A DNA stretch of 64,000 nt from Siphonodentalium dalli (GCA_032622095.1 CP136066.1:91781319-91845318), one strand, 5' to 3'; positions 1 to 11,845 are shown, counted from the first letter of the stretch. Made by a program: numbers and translations. The notes: a model not told the origin generated them from the letters alone.

Positions 1-285
1 ATCCTTAGTCCCATTGGGACAGTCAGAATGGGACTGTCACACATCTAGTTATTGCTGTTCATGAATTTTAGGATTGCTTTTAAGTTTATTAAATGTTTTG
101 CTGGTAACCAGATATATAATCCGAATGTGGATCTAAAATGCGGTTAAAGATTGAACACCAGCGCCCAGCCATTTACTTCATGGTGTGTAACGAAACAACT
201 GCAGACATATAGATGATCTCCAACAAGTTATGTTGGGATAGTAGATTTTATGAAACAAGTTTCATAAAATCTCATATTACAAAAT

Positions 286-660
286 AAGGAGTTGAAAATC
301 TTGTATAAAACATGAAAAAATCTAGAGCTTTATGCATTTTTAACAAATCAATATCCTTAAAAGAAGCTGAAAATTCAGACATTTACAGCGTTGGCTGAGA
401 CACTTCACAACCATATACGACGGTATTGCGCACTCAGGCTGCCGATGAAAACTATAGTCCCCTAATTTGCCTCTTTGTTTTTGTGTCTATTTTCATTAGT
501 GCAACGAAGTTGGACAAGAATTTAACTTTAATGAACAAAGCAATCATTTTTCAATGTCCTGTGTTGGTGTCATGCATGGCTTTTCGAAATAGTATTGATG
601 CACGCTGTCATTTTGTTGGTGCGATGCCAATTATCCTGGGAAGCATGCGCATATTCATCA
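286..660 (+). repeat. Dispersed repeat, copy 1 (second copy 14578-14935)
   Basis: This block matches 14578-14935 in direct orientation. Shared stretches include GTATTGCGC, ATAGTCCCC and GTGCAACGAAGTTGG. An open frame crosses it but starts with TTG and is not conserved as protein between the copies, so I read it as noncoding repeat. Both copies sit next to a member of the same foldback family (666-990 and 13798-14275), so the two may be parts of one larger element. Confidence 0.6.
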
Positions 661-665
661 CTAGT

Positions 666-990
666 TCATTCATCAAAGCTCAGTGATCAGATATAAATTT
701 TTGAAATTTGTTATTTCCCCGGGATATGAATTTTTTGCGGCCTGGCAAATATTCGTCAAGCCGAAGTTCTCGGACCAATTTGTGGATGAAGATGGATAAC
801 TCTAAAATCAAGTGGCTTTGGGTGTTAGCGATTTGACAATCCGGCCAAATTTCATTGAACAAAATGTTGATAATTAACACAATTTGGACAATTTTATCGA
901 TTCTGATAACTGAAGCAGCATTTAAAAATATGTTGTTGTTGTTGTTGTTGGAATATGATGATATGGGGACCATCGAATTGGATTGAGTAC
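666..990. mobile_element. Truncated foldback (MITE-like) element, family R1
   Basis: It shares the segments CATCAAAGCTCAG, GGATAACTCTAAAATCAAG and a terminal GGATTGAGTACCTT with the more complete copies at 13798-14275 and 59614-60058. Only one terminal region is recognisable here, so this copy is truncated or rearranged. A short GTT microsatellite lies inside it near 931-950. A further fragment of the same family is at about 56690-56800. Confidence 0.6.
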
Positions 991-1362
991 CTTCAACTGA
1001 TCTTTAGTAGGCTCATGCAGTAGCATGAATAAAACAATATCAACTTGTGATAGGTCTTGTCCATTTCTGAATTCTTCAGAATTTATAAATACGTGCACCC
1101 CCTGTGTATATCAGTCATCTTACACAGCCTTATGTGAATGGTAGTTGATATATTCATGAACCACAATGGGGTGGAGGATATCCACATGCAGATCATCACT
1201 GGTTGCATTAAGACATCTTCTGAATTAAGCCACAACAGAAAATGTATAAACCTCATCAAAAAGCCACCTGTGCGGGGATACTTTGTGCAGTGCATCGTGT
1301 TAATGTTGGGGAAAACTGATTTATCAACAACAACAAAAACTCACAGGATCACTTTATTGTTT

Positions 1363-1641
1363 TAAAGGGGGAATGTACACTAAATCCGACCATTTAGGGG
1401 ACCATCTCCTTTTATAATCAACAGAATATATGCAACAAATGAATGAATTTGAGCCATGGATTAGTGCAAAATACACTCGTGTGCTCTATGAACTATGCAA
1501 AGAAAATGGTAATTGTATTGAAAATGAATTTATGACTCCAGTCATAAATTAGTCATAAATTCATTTTCATTATAATTATCATGTTTTTAAAAAGGAGATG
1601 GTCCCAAAAATGGTCGGATTTAGTGTACAATGCCCATTTAA
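1363..1641. mobile_element. MITE with ~45-bp terminal inverted repeats
   Basis: The left end carries GTACACTAAATCCGACCATT followed by GGGGACCATCTCCTTTT. The right end carries the reverse complement (AAAAGGAGATGGTCCC, then GGTCGGATTTAGTGTAC). A second, inner inverted repeat around AATTTATGACT lies in the middle. About 280 bp with no coding capacity, typical of a nonautonomous DNA transposon. The superfamily cannot be assigned. Confidence 0.75.
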
Positions 1642-1949
1642 GTTTCCACTTGTAAGAGAACACCCATTATTCCAGAAAGACAATCATGACAGGTTTGATA
1701 ATATAAGTACAAAAAGTAATGAAAATTAAAGTGCAATAGAACTACATGAGTTTTTGTGACATAATGTATTACTTTCAATTACATGCAATGCAGAAAAGGA
1801 CAATTACAGATTACTTTTCATTCACAAGCATTCAACCAGAGTAATATTGTTTAAAATTTTCAGTTGTTTAGATTTATAACTTTCAAATATTATTTAGAAG
1901 AAGTCCTGAACTCAGATTATATTACCAAAATATTTATTTAAACGTCCAT

Positions 1950-2990
1950 CACAGTAAACATACCGGCCGCATTCATATATGCTGGTACTGGCATACCAGA
2001 ATTTAGACCTCACCGGCCGATATATAGTCAACCTGCTGGTAACATAATGGCAACTATATCGGTACCGGCCAAATTCAGACAACAAACCGGCAAGCCGACA
2101 CGATATCAAACCTATGTTATTTCAGTGTATAAATCACCGCGGTGCAACAGGGTGCAACGTTATTTGTCATATTGTGAAAGTACATCACGTATATGCATAG
2201 ATATCAGCCAATTTCTAAACTAGCGCCCGATTAACTGAACGATCGAGACCCGCAAAAGGATAAAAAAAAAAGGTGCAGCCATCAAATATCAGAATTTGTT
2301 GCCATCAAAGTCGCCTACCATTTATGACGGGTGAATGAATCTTGAATAACGCGGCTAAAAGTGTGGTATGAATCCCGCGTACCGCCTGGAAATGGCCTCA
2401 ATCCCGCGTACTAAAAAGGTTTATGTATGCATTTCTTGAATGTAATAATATGATGGAAGACTGTGTATCGGTCGTTGCGGGCCAGATATTGGCATGTCGT
2501 GAAGTTAGCCAGCAGTTAATCAGCACCGGCCGGTGCAGGCTAACTAGTGGCGAATAGATCATGCATGCAGGCAGTCGGTACCGGCCATAATTATGTAGGT
2601 AAGAAAACGGCAAGGCGACACGAAGTCAAACTCATATACATGTTTTTCATTGTAAATCACGACGATGCAAGTTGCAACGTAATATCACATATATTTTGTG
2701 AGAATATTAGTCAACAGTCTGGAATAGTTTACAATTATGCATTTTCTGCATGTATATAGTGAGATAATGTGACGACAGCCTGTATCGGCCGTTGCCGAAC
2801 CGCTATCGGGATGTCGTGAAATTTATAGTCCATATATTTTAACCAGCATTTCTAACTGAATGTGCATAATTATTCAGTGGGCATGGATATGTAAGGAATG
2901 TGCATGGTGTCATATCAACGGAGTCTTGAATAAACGCGTTTGTGGCATATAAAGTCCGTATATGAAAGTAGTTCACATATCTGATCATCG
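1950..2990. repeat. Degenerate tandem duplication (~540-bp units)
   Basis: Blocks near 1960-2230 and 2500-2730 repeat the same order of landmarks: ACCGGCC motifs, CGGCAAGGCGACACG-like sequence, then a TGCAACGT segment. A third partial unit near 2770-2990 repeats GGCCGTTGC and ATGTCGTGAA. The units are strongly diverged. Short open frames across them have no protein-like composition. I see no gene between 1641 and 3961. Confidence 0.4.
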
Positions 2991-3961
2991 TACGGGAAGC
3001 GACGGGAATGTGACAAAAGCGACGATTAATTAAAGATGGTGTATCTCTTTCCTGAACGTTCTGTATAGATTCTGGATGTAAAGTAATAAGTTCGAATCAG
3101 AAAGACAAGTCAACACGGGCGTCTGTCACTAGGAATTAACTTATTTATCTAATTATTTTTCTGAGAACCGGGACAGAAATATGTGGCTATTAAGAAACCG
3201 GATTTTTATTAACATAAATTTTGCCCCAGGCTGGGTTCTTGTGTTCTTGCTGATTTCTTGTAGACACGCAATCTCAACAGCTCAGACATTTATCTATAAG
3301 TACATCTCTCATCCTTATATATATAGGAGACACTGGCACAAGGATGCAGGCCGGATATGCCACTTACAAGTACCGCATATTCAAATAATGGCGAATGAAA
3401 ACTTAAAGTGATGTGAAACACTCCTGTATGGTGATGGAGAATAATCTTTTTCAAAGTAGTATTTTTTTTTTTACAAATAGTGTATCAAAATTCACAGCAC
3501 ACACCGTCATTCTTATATAATAATTAAATGCAGTGACTATATATCGATGGCGAAATCGTTTTCGTTAGTTTATCGCCGATAGACGCGTCTCGAATCGAGT
3601 AGTAAATATATACAATTGGGCGTGGTTCTGACGATGTTTTCTATGGAGTGGTACGGCCGATTTGCTTCAATTTTTCGCCGATGTTAGTAGAATGTAATAT
3701 TCCTTTATAGTTGGCATAGCGCCTGCATACTAACTTATCAGTTTCATGCACCAGAACAAGTACATAACATGTCTTTAAATGGAGGTGATATATACATTTA
3801 TTTAACTTTTTTTTTATATAAAACAACAGTTTCTGTGAGTTTAGTAAACATTTTAACACCATATCCGACGATTATCCGTAATATTTTGTACATTGTGTAC
3901 ATAGAAATTTAATACAGCGGGAAAAATTGTCACATGACCGGATGATCCAGTCATGGAAGGA

Positions 3962-4200
3962 TTAACCCTTTGAACAGAAAGCAGTTGGCATCACCATGTC
4001 TCGATTCTGCGCAGACAACGCGTACGATTCTCTTCTATTATGCTCGTCGTCCTCTATGGTGCCGAGTTTGGCTACTGATTTCTTGACTGCGGCGGTAGAG
4101 GATCCGAATCTTGGAATCAGTGTCTCCGAAGGCATCTTCTCTTGGATGAACGATTCTGGCTGCTTCAGGCGTGAGGGAAATGGAGAAGGTGGTCGTTTAC
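3962..4200 (-). CDS. Gene A, terminal coding exon (exon 2)
   Basis: This is the predicted last coding exon of the minus-strand gene that starts at 7949. The acceptor is GCAATTTACAG just above 4200. The exon opens with two bases that complete a glycine codon left by exon 1 (phase 1 on both sides), giving the junction PT-G-KRPPS. It encodes 78 residues and then a stop. The segment is basic and proline-rich at first (KRPPSPFPSRL), followed by SETLIPRFGSS and an acidic EDDEHNRRES stretch. It ends in AFCSKG. No known domain is visible. The open frame continues upstream of the acceptor only in intron-like sequence, and the phase match is the main support. Function unknown. Confidence 0.55.
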
Positions 4201-4363
4201 CTGTAAATTGCAAATCACATACATGTACTTTTACTTCTATTTCGCAGATAAAGTGAAGTTATAACCACGTTTTGAGATTTTCTCATTTTTGTATCAGGAA
4301 CTAGTCTATTCAACAAGAGACACGTGCATTATCAATGACTTCACTCGGATATAACCTCTTCAA

Positions 4364-4718
4364 TTAACCCTTTACCCAACAGAACGGCCCTGTGCCAATG
4401 CATTCTCTTATATATGCGAGTCGACCATAGGTCGCCTCGCATATATAAGAGAATGCATTGGCTTAACACATTAAAAATTAAAAATTATTTTTTTAGGCCA
4501 ATGCATTCTCTTATATATGCGAGGCGACCTATGGTCGACTCGCATATATAAGAGAATGCATTGGCACAGGGCATAACTGTAACTATCACAATGTGGTCAA
4601 GGAGCCGGTTCCAATGATATCCATATTTGTATGGTTCTATTGAGACAGACCGAAGATATTTTAGGCTGTTGAAGCTTTATTTGGCCGGGTTTGGCCGGTT
4701 TGTTGGGTAAAGGGTTAA
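4364..4718. mobile_element. piggyBac-type MITE flanked by TTAA, with two internal hairpins
   Basis: The element is bounded by TTAA on both sides and has near-perfect terminal inverted repeats starting CCCTTTACCCAACA. A TTAA target and CCC-starting termini are hallmarks of the piggyBac superfamily. Inside are two strong hairpins (4394-4462 and 4497-4565), each with arms of about 30 bp built on CCAATGCATTCTC and ATATATGCGAG. The two hairpins are inverted complements of each other. It lies in gene A's intron, about 165 bp from the exon 2 acceptor. Related copies are at 7050, 50529, 59098 and 63371. Confidence 0.8.
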
Positions 4719-5083
4719 GTATATAAACCATATTCGCACAATGCTACAATACACGACCCTGGTAATAAGGTGGTGGCCTTGACTATAGTTGACACATATA
4801 TGTGAATGGAACAGAATTTACTCACCGCATGGTTGTACCAAACTGATCATACATTAAATAGTGACAAATAGCAATAATTATAGTTAAAGTTTAACAGAAG
4901 AGTCTCCCAGTCACCACAGGTATTTCATGGTTGTATGTACATGACCAATTCGACAGATATGGAGATTTTATTTCCATGTGAAAACTGAAATGGCTGAGCC
5001 GTTGCGATTGCACGAGGCAGTGAATGCGCGCCATTGACCAGATACGCAATCTCTGCCAGAGTTGTGCGTCTTATACCATAGAT

Positions 5084-5227
5084 GATTTACAACGAGTCCC
5101 CAGTTTATAGCGGAATTTACCAAACGAGTCCAGTAAATTAGGTCTGGACCGAGCCTTTGGTGAGGTACAGACCTAATTTACTGGACGAGGTTTGTAAATT
5201 CGCTATAAACTGGGGACGAGTTGTAGA
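5084..5227. repeat. Foldback element, ~62-bp arms
   Basis: The left arm runs from ACAACGAGTCCCCAGTTTAT to TTAGGTCTG. The right arm from about 5167 repeats it in reverse complement with a few mismatches and an indel. The loop is about 20 bp. It lies in gene A's intron and is noncoding. Confidence 0.75.
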
Positions 5228-6340
5228 TTCTATTTATTGTATTATCCAAAACCTCGTCAAAACATACTTAAATCAACAATGGGACACGAAACTAACGTTC
5301 TTCTATACGGCATGCAATGCCGTTTCGCGTAACTATGCATTGTTTGACCGCGTAAAGAAATAGTCCCTTAATGGCGTATATTTAATGACATAACTTTTCA
5401 AACTCTTCATTCATTATAGTTTGTTGGAAAAATATTGGGAGCCATAGTATTTTGAGACGTAGCGTACGGAATGTAAACAGACGACAAACCGGAAGTCAAA
5501 GGTCACCTGGCACTATTTCCTGTTATTAAACGAACGTTTAATATCACAATTTATAGAATGGGTTTATTGCATGGAATAAGGGTAGGATCATGTCATAGAT
5601 ATAGATAACTCTGGTGGAGATTGATATAAACTGAAATAAACAGGAGAATCACAACATGGGCAGACAACCGTGACAGCATTGGCCAATTTAAATTGTTCTG
5701 AATCACATATATACACTGTCCCCTTATCAAAAATGGCCCTTCTGTGTTTTCAAGCGAAAATAATAAATTATAAATCATCGTGCCACAGCTTTTCAATGAG
5801 ATGTCCACAATCTCTGATCATAAATTTAGCTGGACGAATTTCAAATGGTATTTGATATTTCCCTTTATTAAATTATTATTTCTGATGTTATGAAGGTATT
5901 ATTTTTAGTTTCTTTAAACATTATGTATACCTGGGTTGTTCAACACACTGTTATATTAAAATTTCATCCCCACTTGATCATTAAAAGTAATTTTATACGT
6001 GTGCACCCACAATTATTTTGATAATTCGCGTGTAATCATACAAAAATAAATGTGCAGCTGTTTTGAAAACTAAGCATTAACTTTTGATAGTAGGAAAACT
6101 TTAGTGAACTAACTATAGCATTTGTTCAACCAATATTATATAGAGCTGTAAATCAACAACTGGATCGTGTCATGTTTTAGTTTTTAAGATTCTGGCGTCA
6201 TGTAGTTTTACGTGTGGATCACACACGCGTGGGGTCTTCCGCGTAATTTCGTTCAAGCCGAACTTCATGGCGACATGGTCCCAATTTCCAATGTCAAACT
6301 ATTTGCAATGTTTGTAATATAAAAAAAAACAACTTATATC

Positions 6341-6559
6341 GGACCTTCGGACTATTGAGCCTTCGGAGTATCGAACCTTCGGATTATCGGATCTTCAGAG
6401 TATCGGACCTTCGGAGTATCTGACCTTCGGGGTATTGGGTCTGCGGAATATAAGACCTTCGGAGTATTGGACCTTCGTAATATGGGCCCTTCGGAGTACT
6501 GGACCTTCGTAATATTGAACCTTCTGAGTATTGAACCTTCGGAGTATCGGACATTCGGA
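6341..6559. repeat. 16-bp minisatellite, about 14 copies
   Basis: Imperfect tandem units of consensus GGACCTTCGGAGTATC fill this interval. Most units keep CCTTCGG, and substitutions are scattered. The unit is not a multiple of three. The open frame on the minus strand here is simply the repeat read through. Located in gene A's intron. Confidence 0.85.
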
Positions 6560-7049
6560 ATTAAGGGTTGATACCGTTCCCCAAGCGTCAATTCCGCCAA
6601 TATCGACATCGATTATAATATCGAATATTCACAGGATCCTATACTGTAAAACAGCCTTTTACCGAAATAAGCCAGTTTGGCATCGTTTTAATTCGCTGAC
6701 AAATGGAACTGTATTAATGTGAATAGCATTGATTCGCGATCGATGAAGAATTTCCGTTTGTGTGTGGCCACTGTTCCAATGAGATCAGATATGACGAGAA
6801 GGGAGCAGGGAAGATGACATTTATAACTACACAATCTACAATCAACCACACAATGGAAAGAGTTAGCGAGCACCACCACGTTCAGAATTGTAAACCCCAT
6901 CATGTATATAGTTCATGTAGATACTGTAAACGCATTAATAATTTCTCGAAAGAAGTACATGTAGTAAGAAATACATTTACGACGCACCTATCATGGTCAT
7001 GATATTTAAACACAAGAAGAGCTGACAAAAAGTCCAAGCCTGCTGTCGT

Positions 7050-7232
7050 GACGGGACAGATTATATGTGCCAGTGTATTCGCTTATATATTATGCGAGTC
7101 TCCCACATGGAGCCTCGAATATGTAAGAGAATGCACTGGCTATAACACGGTCAAGGTACATATTGTTAGGCCAATATATATTAATTTATATTTCGCAAAA
7201 TTTCAGGAAGTTCCAGTCGTAACCTTGGCTTA
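7050..7232. mobile_element. Decayed copy of the TTAA/two-hairpin MITE
   Basis: It retains GTGCCAGTGTATTCGCTTAT, TGCGAGTCTCCCA, AAGAGAATGCACTGGC and the GGTCAAGGTA linker seen between the hairpins of the intact copies. It also keeps the TTCAGGAAGTTCCAGTC subterminal segment. The first hairpin is about 7068-7141. The second hairpin is lost and clean TTAA ends are not evident. It lies just downstream of gene A exon 1. Confidence 0.6.
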
Positions 7233-7267
7233 AGTAACTAAGTAAAGCAATTATTTGTTAATTTTAC

Positions 7268-7949
7268 CTGTAGGCTGCAGATAAGCTGGTATAGCTGTCG
7301 GAAATTCTCCGTCGCGTTGGACCGACGCGTAGTGATAGTCTGAATGGCACCTGGATATGCTATCCAGTCTTCTACGATCAGTGTTCCGATTGAAACTGTT
7401 TGTTGGGTACACATTAGCGGAGCGGACGAGTGGCGCCTCTGCCCCTCGGGTCCTCTCAGAAGATCCCCGTGTTGGGAATCCGTGACGATTCGGCATCATC
7501 TCGATCTCCGTTCCAATGGATCTTCGTCTGTATTCCGGGTGTCTCTTGGGCGCAAAACCACCTACACCAGAGCTCGACGTTTCACGACGCAGGGGCGCTA
7601 TCTCATCCTCAGAATCATCATCATCATTAACACCTGGGTGAATCGGTGCCATGTCTGCCATGGTTCGTCTTCTTGGGGAAATGAGTTTAGGTTTCGTGTA
7701 TGGGAACTCTGACGTTAGAATATAGTGAGTCTCTTTTGGTGCACCGTTATCTAGAGTGACATCCGAATCACAGTTGTCTTGGTTTACTTCAGCCATTGGG
7801 TCCGTTTCCTCACAAATATCCAACACCATGAGTGTCTTCTGACCTCTCTGGACAGTACCACGCTTCTTATCATTATTTAATGACTTCTTTACTTCCGTTT
7901 TTGAATCAACTGCGCCCAGGTTTGAAATTTTGCAGTTAATTGAACCCAT
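7268..7949 (-). CDS. Gene A, first coding exon: putative N-myristoylated hydrophilic protein
   Basis: The frame is open upstream as far as 8066, but its first ATG is at 7949, giving MGSINCKIS. Gly2 and a small residue at position 6 fit the N-myristoylation consensus, and Cys6 could be palmitoylated, so membrane attachment is likely. The exon encodes 227 residues plus one base and ends at a GTAAAA donor. Spliced to 4200-3962 it gives 306 residues. Visible features are a basic SPRRRT stretch (residues 91-96), an acidic DDDDSEDE run (109-116) and serine/arginine-rich segments with many potential phosphorylation sites. There is no signal peptide, transmembrane segment or recognised domain; the protein is probably disordered. 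It is transcribed away from gene B, sharing a short promoter. Family not recognised. Confidence 0.6.
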
Positions 7950-8236
7950 CAAGTACGGAACAACTTTAGGAACGTGTCCGCACCCACCATCATCAATTCG
8001 CGAAACGAAATTCAAGACGGAAGAGTGACTACCAGGACGTTTACGTCCGGTGCATTGTGACGTCACTTCCGGCGACGCCTAACTGGATTATACTCGAGTC
8101 ACGACTAATCGTTCTTCCTGCTAAAAAGCTTAAAACTATTCTGTTTCCGTGATATACCAATCGGTTTCCATTCTGGGATCAAATATTTGAAGACACACGG
8201 AGCTAAATTACTGTACTTTATGATTTACAGAAGACA
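7950..8236. promoter_or_regulatory. Shared divergent promoter with CRE and ETS-type sites
   Basis: The two start codons are 287 bp apart and face away from each other. The interval contains the full CRE palindrome TGACGTCA at 8058-8065, overlapped by CACTTCCGG, the reverse of the ETS consensus CCGGAAGTG. CRE and ETS sites are common in bidirectional, TATA-less promoters. No convincing TATA box is placed for either gene. CREB/ATF and ETS binding is inferred from motif match only. Confidence 0.5.
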
Positions 8237-9232
8237 ATGGGTTGCGCGCCTTCCAGAAGACTCAGTGCTCACAAAATGTCGGAGAACAAAGAAAACGACT
8301 TAGTTGTTGAGAGTGTGCACTCTGTCAATGTATGTGAAGTGGACGACAGTCGATCAGAGAAGGACACAGAGAAAAGTAAGACGACAACAGAAACCGAAGA
8401 AACAAAGAGATGTCAAAGCGGTATAAGCAAAACATCGATGGAGAATGGTTCTCATGGAACTGAAAGTCCGTTAACAGCAAATGGACAACACACAGGAAGT
8501 GGAGTGGTTTCACCAACAACAACGGAAAATGAACAATTCATGAAAAACTCTACTCGAACCAGCGACAAACAGAAAGAAGTTCTGGCCATAGAAAATGTCG
8601 AGGACTCTGCAGATGGCACTGGGACGGGCAATAGTTTGGGATCGAATTCTAACAATGCCAACAACTCTGGGCATTTCAAGTCAATTCCTTATAGAAAGAG
8701 CCAAATTCCGGTCCCAATAGGGCGATTTGACTATTTCAGAAAATTATCAAAGGAAGCCAAACCAGTAGAAAACAAATTATTTACACACGGCAGGCTTATA
8801 CGTGAGGATGCGATGATTATTGAATCGAAAACACCGGGTTCGGAAGAAACCTGTTCGGCTAGATTCGAGAGATGTGTTGTAAATGCTACCACAGAGAGAT
8901 TTGCGGGTAACACTGTGAACAATGATAAGGAAATATGTCAGAAGACAATACTAGAAGAGCTCAAACAAGTTGGAATAATACCAGAAACACAGCGTGTGGG
9001 CGTGAAAAAAGTTTCCGATGGTATGGATGACACTAGGCCTGGGAAGCTAAAACTACCACCCATCGACGCTGACACGACGCCACACAGTGACACAATAATT
9101 GATTTCTATGAAAAAGGCGGCGGGAGTTCTCCCGAAGTTCGATTTTTGAAGGATATCAAACTCAAAGCAACATTAATGCAGAGTGACGAGCATAGACTCA
9201 AACGGAAAATCATAGATTTAGACATTCTTTAA
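8237..9232 (+). CDS. Gene B: putative N-myristoylated protein, possibly STMND1-like
   Basis: An uninterrupted 331-codon frame starts at ATG 8237 and ends at TAA 9230-9232. The start MGCAPSRR is a strong dual-acylation signal (myristoyl-Gly2, palmitoyl-Cys3) and argues that this ATG is used. Residues 15-145 are polar, Ser/Thr/Glu/Asn-rich and probably disordered. A conserved-looking block follows (PIGRFDYFRKL near 160-170), then ILEELKQVGII at 238-248 and RPGKLKLPPI near 267-276. The MGC start plus an ILEEL-x3-GII segment resembles, from memory, stathmin domain-containing protein 1. That match is unchecked, and a clear stathmin helix is not visible. No intron is needed, although an upstream noncoding exon is possible because TTTACAG precedes the start. 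It shares its promoter with gene A. Confidence 0.75.
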   Translation: MGCAPSRRLSAHKMSENKENDLVVESVHSVNVCEVDDSRSEKDTEKSKTTTETEETKRCQSGISKTSMENGSHGTESPLTANGQHTGSGVVSPTTTENEQFMKNSTRTSDKQKEVLAIENVEDSADGTGTGNSLGSNSNNANNSGHFKSIPYRKSQIPVPIGRFDYFRKLSKEAKPVENKLFTHGRLIREDAMIIESKTPGSEETCSARFERCVVNATTERFAGNTVNNDKEICQKTILEELKQVGIIPETQRVGVKKVSDGMDDTRPGKLKLPPIDADTTPHSDTIIDFYEKGGGSSPEVRFLKDIKLKATLMQSDEHRLKRKIIDLDIL

Positions 9233-9434
9233 CAATCACCCACTCATACTTGCGATATTTTAAAATGCAATACAACTAATAACAAAAAAAAACCGCTTTA
9301 GTTAGCGGTGCATGTATATATATACGCGCTCATTAACCGAGTCGGTTCCCTATATTAATCCTCCATAATTACGAGACTGCTTTGTTACCACGTTAAAAAT
9401 AATCCAAGTTGTAATAACAAGTAGACCGCACTTC

Positions 9435-9482
9435 ACAAATTTGATTCACAACGAATCGTAGACGAGTTGTGAATCAAATTGT
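9435..9482. repeat. Short perfect hairpin
   Basis: AATTTGATTCACAAC is followed after 11 bp by GTTGTGAATCAAATT. It lies 200 bp downstream of gene B. It is not an obvious polyadenylation or histone-type signal and may be a MITE remnant. Confidence 0.6.
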
Positions 9483-9689
9483 ATCAAACGAGGATCATAA
9501 AATCTTATATCCCAACATTAGTCGGATTCCTTATGTCATTTTGCATTTTTGGTTTGTTAAAAGCGATCTGAAAACGGATTATGTATGCCTAGTAGGTGTG
9601 TGTTCAGGATTGACTTGTTTCCATCCTTGAATTTTGGCAGGTCGGCCTAAATCGGGGTCAACATCATTTAGAGAGCGTTTCGTATTTAC

Positions 9690-10035
9690 AGAAAGCGATA
9701 GATGGTGCCATCTGGCGTATGGTGATCGGTGCGATTTGAAACTTCTCCAAACTACTAGATATGACCATTACATGTATTTTTGAAAATTTTGATGTGATCG
9801 GATCATTCTTGTTGGATACAGTTGTGATCAAAATTTAACACTGAGCGCTATGGAGATTCTAGTACTTTGGATAAATGGCGCCATTTTTCGTATGATGATA
9901 TGCGCGTACTGATATTCCTAAAAAATACTAAGTATGAAACACAGACGTAGTTTTAAAAAGAATGGATGTGATCAGATGATTCTTGCTGGCTACAGTTGCG
10001 ATCAAAATTTAACACTTAACCCTATGGAGAATTTC
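9690..10035. repeat. Two diverged ~176-bp direct repeats
   Basis: Units at about 9700-9860 and 9876-10032 share GATGTGATCGGATCATTCTT, ACAGTTGTGATCAAAATTTA and a GCGCTATGGAG-like end, with about 20-30% divergence. Noncoding. Confidence 0.6.
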
Positions 10036-10422
10036 GTGTTATGCTCAAACGTTGATTGTAATATCACTTATTGGCAATCGTGCGCAACTATATATGAAGT
10101 TTAACACTCGTGTTTGACCCACTGTAACTATCCGTGATTTAATAGTTGCAATATATGATATAGTTATGCCTCAAGATACAGTAATTGGCAAAAGTACGTA
10201 TCGAATGGTTTTGTAGTTTCGATAATATGCAGCCTGTTGAATCAAATTAAACTATTCACAAGACTGTTCACGATGTGGTTACATATTATTTCATTTTTTA
10301 TTTGATACTTGCCTGTCTTGTGGTCCACTGACTAGACAGTTTTAAAACCACATTGTTGATCATAACGGGATGTAGTGTCACAGATACATAAGTATAGATA
10401 GTAGTTGTTCGGTGTCATTAAC

Positions 10423-10663
10423 TCAATCGTTGTCATCGGAGTCTATCCCACATGCACTGCGTGAGAGAATCTGTGTTTTCGCAGGATTTGTGCTACTGAT
10501 AAACGGACATTTCGGTGCAGCTGTGATCTTTACTATAGCGGTATAGGCTTTGCTTTCACGCTTCCCACGCCAGTTAACTTTGGCCAACTTCAGTGCAGCG
10601 ACTGAAACCCAACTTTCACCATCAATATTCTGACCACAGTTAATCTCCACGCTTCGTGTATAG
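10423..10663 (-). CDS. Candidate 3'-terminal exon, unknown protein
   Basis: A minus-strand frame of about 79 codons begins after a good acceptor (TTGATTTTCACAG, exon start 10663, one base then codons) and ends in a stop. It reads YTRSVEINCGQN, then DGESWVSVAALKLAKVNWRG, KCPFISSTNPAKT and an acidic GIDSDDND C-terminus. The composition is protein-like and no ATG lies at its start, so it would be an internal-to-terminal exon. An AATAAA-type signal lies about 120 bp downstream on this strand (near 10300). No upstream partner with matching phase could be fixed, and the family is not recognised. It could be a gene relic. Confidence 0.3.
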
Positions 10664-11845
10664 CTGTGAAAATCAAGTAAATTCGAATTTTAACTAAATT
10701 AGAGCTTAATGAGTAAAATAGGTATGAACCATAGTTGCATTTTCATGCATTCCGAGTAGGTGCTTAGTAACCGTTACTAATGAGCTATCGGGACCGGTGG
10801 CAAAGTCTCCCGATCTTATAATGATCAGTGGCCTATATGCAGAACATGATTGATTGTGTATTGCAAAGCCAACATTTAAGTTGGAACATGCATAGCCAAA
10901 CATATATACATATATACAAACAAACAGCTTATAAAACAAACAATTTATACGTTAACAATTATCATATCATATTTTCGTAACAAATTCACCATAATATAAT
11001 AATTATACACAGCACGTATACATACGATTCATTAACAGTTACCTTGCATAATTGTGTAATTTCCAATTTATGGATGTGTCGCATTGCATATATAGATTTA
11101 GACATGCATGTTCCCAACCATGTGATTAGACACTGACTAAATTAAGGTAATACCAATGAATGATTAGTACACAATTGTGGTATTTGATTAGCAACCGTTG
11201 CTAACCTTAAATAAGACATCTGGTTCACTTTGACGACCAGGTATATCTCAAATTTCACATTTGGGTATTAACTGTATCGGAAACGCAAACGTTGAATTAC
11301 GACCCTATAAGCTATAATTGCAATTTCAAGTGAATTCCTGGTAATTTCCTAGACTAAGTTTCTCGATCTTATAATGATCAATGGCCCATGGGGCACAAAC
11401 ATGTACAGTTTAATATATGTGTCACCATTTGAACATAACTAATACCATCTGACTATAGACACTATCTAATTTACGGGAAAATACCATGGCCCATAGTATT
11501 GATCGGTCCAAAGCGAAGTATATTATTGGGGGAGAACGATCCATTAAGCCTAAGTCGATGGTTTGTTCACAACAGATGGAGTCATGATACATTATGAAGG
11601 ATGATGGAAGGGTCCCCTTAACTATGTTCTTCGACACTGTATTGTCCGCGCACTGTATCACTTGTACCTTACACTGTGTTGTACTATATATGAGACCAAA
11701 CACATAATGCACAATTTTTCTTCTTATAAATAAATTATCTCTTAGAAAGTGTCCAGAGATGTCTTGCCTATTTATACTGACAATTTATTTTTATTCTTGT
11801 GGCAAAGTATTTGAGGGAGAGATTTGTTATGTTGACTAAGATGTT

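Noticed and set aside
8064-8066. Start of gene A at the upstream end of its open frame
   Set aside because: That codon is GTG; the first ATG is at 7949 and gives a myristoylation signal.
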